Shown in pieces: positions 63,338 to 64,000 of a stretch of DNA of 64,000 nucleotides. Under the pieces are notes generated by a model. That model did not search any database, had not been told where the DNA came from, and worked only from the letters and a program-made list of their open reading frames with translations. A program made the position numbers and the translations under genes. How positions within the stretch are numbered: the stretch's first letter is position 1; the number at the start of each line of letters is the position of its first letter. This DNA comes from Rhodanobacter sp. OK091 (GTDB lineage: Bacteria > Pseudomonadota > Gammaproteobacteria > Xanthomonadales > Rhodanobacteraceae): the NCBI RefSeq assembly GCF_900142825.1, contig NZ_FRCH01000001.1:1488001-1552000 (forward strand). The letters run 5' to 3'.

Positions 63338-63760
63338 ATGTTGATCGTCAGCCCCAGCATCACCCTGCCCGAGTCCGAACTGGTCGAGCGATTCCTGCGT
63401 GCCGACGGTCCGGGTGGGCAACATGTGAACCGCACCGAGAGCGCGGTGGAATTGCGTTTCGACGTGATCAACTCGCCATCGCTGCCGGAGGAAATCCGGG
63501 CACGCCTGCTGGCCCGACGCGACCGCCGGCTGACCAGCGAGGGCGTGCTGGTGATACAGGCACGCCGCTTCCGCGACCAGGCGCGCAATCGCGACGACGT
63601 GCGCGAACGGCTGGTCGAGATCATCCGTGGCGTGCTGGTGCCGCCGAAAAAGCGCGTCGCCACCAAACCGACCCGTGCCTCGAAGGAGCGCCGCCTGGTC
63701 GGCAAGCAGCAGCGCGGCAGGATCAAGCAGGCCCGTTCGCGCAAACCGGATCTCGAATGA
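63338..63760 (+). CDS. arfB: Alternative ribosome-rescue peptidyl-tRNA hydrolase ArfB
   Basis: A 140-residue release factor homologue that frees ribosomes stalled at the 3' end of mRNAs without stop codons. The GGQ catalytic motif is RADGPGGQHVNRTESAVELRF (26-28). The C-terminal tail is basic (KKRVATKPTRASKERRLVGKQQRGRIKQARSRK), the part that enters the empty mRNA channel. It is the size of E. coli YaeJ (140). A longer frame starting 30 codons upstream runs into the inverted repeat and is not used. The next gene starts in an ATGA overlap. Confidence 0.95.
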   Translation: MLIVSPSITLPESELVERFLRADGPGGQHVNRTESAVELRFDVINSPSLPEEIRARLLARRDRRLTSEGVLVIQARRFRDQARNRDDVRERLVEIIRGVLVPPKKRVATKPTRASKERRLVGKQQRGRIKQARSRKPDLE

Positions 63761-64000
63761 AGGGATATCTTCCGACGCCGGCGCAGCTGCCGCCGCACAT
63801 GCCGCAGCTGCGCGATGGCTGGCGTCGCCGGATCTGCCGTGCTGTGTTGCGATTGTGCGGCTGGAGCTTCGTCGGCACCTTTCCCGATGTGCCAAAGGCG
63901 GTACTGATCGCTGCACCGCATTCCTCATGGTGGGATGGCGTCTGGGGCCTGCTCTTGAAAGTGGGCGTCGGTGCCGATGTGCATTTCATGGGCAAGCAGG
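63757..64000 (+). CDS. PlsC-like acyltransferase, 5' part (3' end outside window)
   Basis: The first 81 residues of an acyltransferase, cut by the right edge. AVLIAAPHSSWWDGVWGLLLKVG holds the HX4D catalytic motif (H..D) of the 1-acyl-glycerol-3-phosphate acyltransferase family, and VHFMGKQ follows as expected. With PHSSWWDG instead of the NHxSxxD of PlsC, this is the subgroup often annotated as a glycerol acyltransferase of unknown substrate. The ATG overlaps the arfB stop (ATGA), so it is translated from the same mRNA. Confidence 0.85.
   Translation, partial: MKGYLPTPAQLPPHMPQLRDGWRRRICRAVLRLCGWSFVGTFPDVPKAVLIAAPHSSWWDGVWGLLLKVGVGADVHFMGKQ

Overview
This 64 kb window is GC-rich, densely coded chromosome from a Gram-negative, aerobic gammaproteobacterium. 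I infer the order Lysobacterales (Xanthomonadales), probably a Rhodanobacteraceae-type organism such as Dyella or Rhodanobacter. The reasons are the ubiquinone (UbiE, UbiJ, UbiB) and glutathione genes, a secB-gpsA pair, a magnesium-type HemB, a PssA of the phospholipase D type, weak -35 boxes, and dispersed intergenic repeats, one of which reads as HWIPAFAGMT on its reverse strand. The assignment rests on gene families and style, not on a search. I see no rRNA, tRNA, CRISPR array, integrase, transposase or prophage gene; the window looks like core chromosome with scattered accessory genes.

Layout. 1-8.2 kb: 3' part of a glutamate-cysteine ligase, a tautomerase, hemB facing a sedolisin peptidase, glucokinase, an unknown exported thioredoxin-fold protein, a HAD phosphatase and a small triple-repeat lipoprotein. 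8.2-14.9 kb: SNF2 helicase, gpsA and secB leftwards; rpmB-rpmG rightwards with an elaborate 3' repeat and terminator block; then two small genes. 14.9-19.7 kb: a fatty acid desaturase facing a four-gene ABC-2/Gld-like exporter operon. 19.7-25 kb: gnd, mutM, an unknown gene, thymidine kinase and a flavin halogenase-like oxidoreductase. 25-32 kb: Rep helicase, a TPR-sulfotransferase, a PerM-type membrane protein, an e(P4)-type acid phosphatase, a candidate small RNA in an AT-rich island, and a lipoprotein. 32-39.5 kb: plsB, ubiE, a Pr6Pr membrane protein, and a GST/PhzF/EamA operon facing an Lrp-type regulator. 39.6-49.2 kb: a Tat-exported phosphoesterase lipoprotein, prolyl aminopeptidase, a large AsmA-like protein, a GST, an M1 aminopeptidase, an alpha/beta hydrolase and a sterol-desaturase-family protein. 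49.2-56.3 kb: YgjP-like peptidase, rdgC, an aromatic/aspartate aminotransferase, ttcA, a DUF465 protein, a GNAT, pssA and a DUF4156 lipoprotein. 56.3-64 kb: an M16 peptidase facing a tiny exported peptide gene, then trmL, ubiJ-ubiB, a TruC-like pseudouridine synthase, arfB and the start of a PlsC-like acyltransferase.

The main theme is housekeeping with an envelope emphasis: phospholipid synthesis (GpsA, PlsB, PssA, PlsC-like, desaturase), quinone synthesis, export (SecB, Gld-like ABC) and exported hydrolases. Three regulatory observations stand out. The 66-residue peptide gene at 59478 has a palindromic upstream site, a consensus IHF site and a textbook sigma-54 -24/-12 promoter, all at canonical spacing. 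A promoter and terminator enclose a structured segment of about 100 nt at 30892-30990. Five genes (plsB, ubiE, trmL, ubiJ, arfB) carry a -10-like hexamer six or seven bases before their start codon, as expected of leaderless mRNAs.
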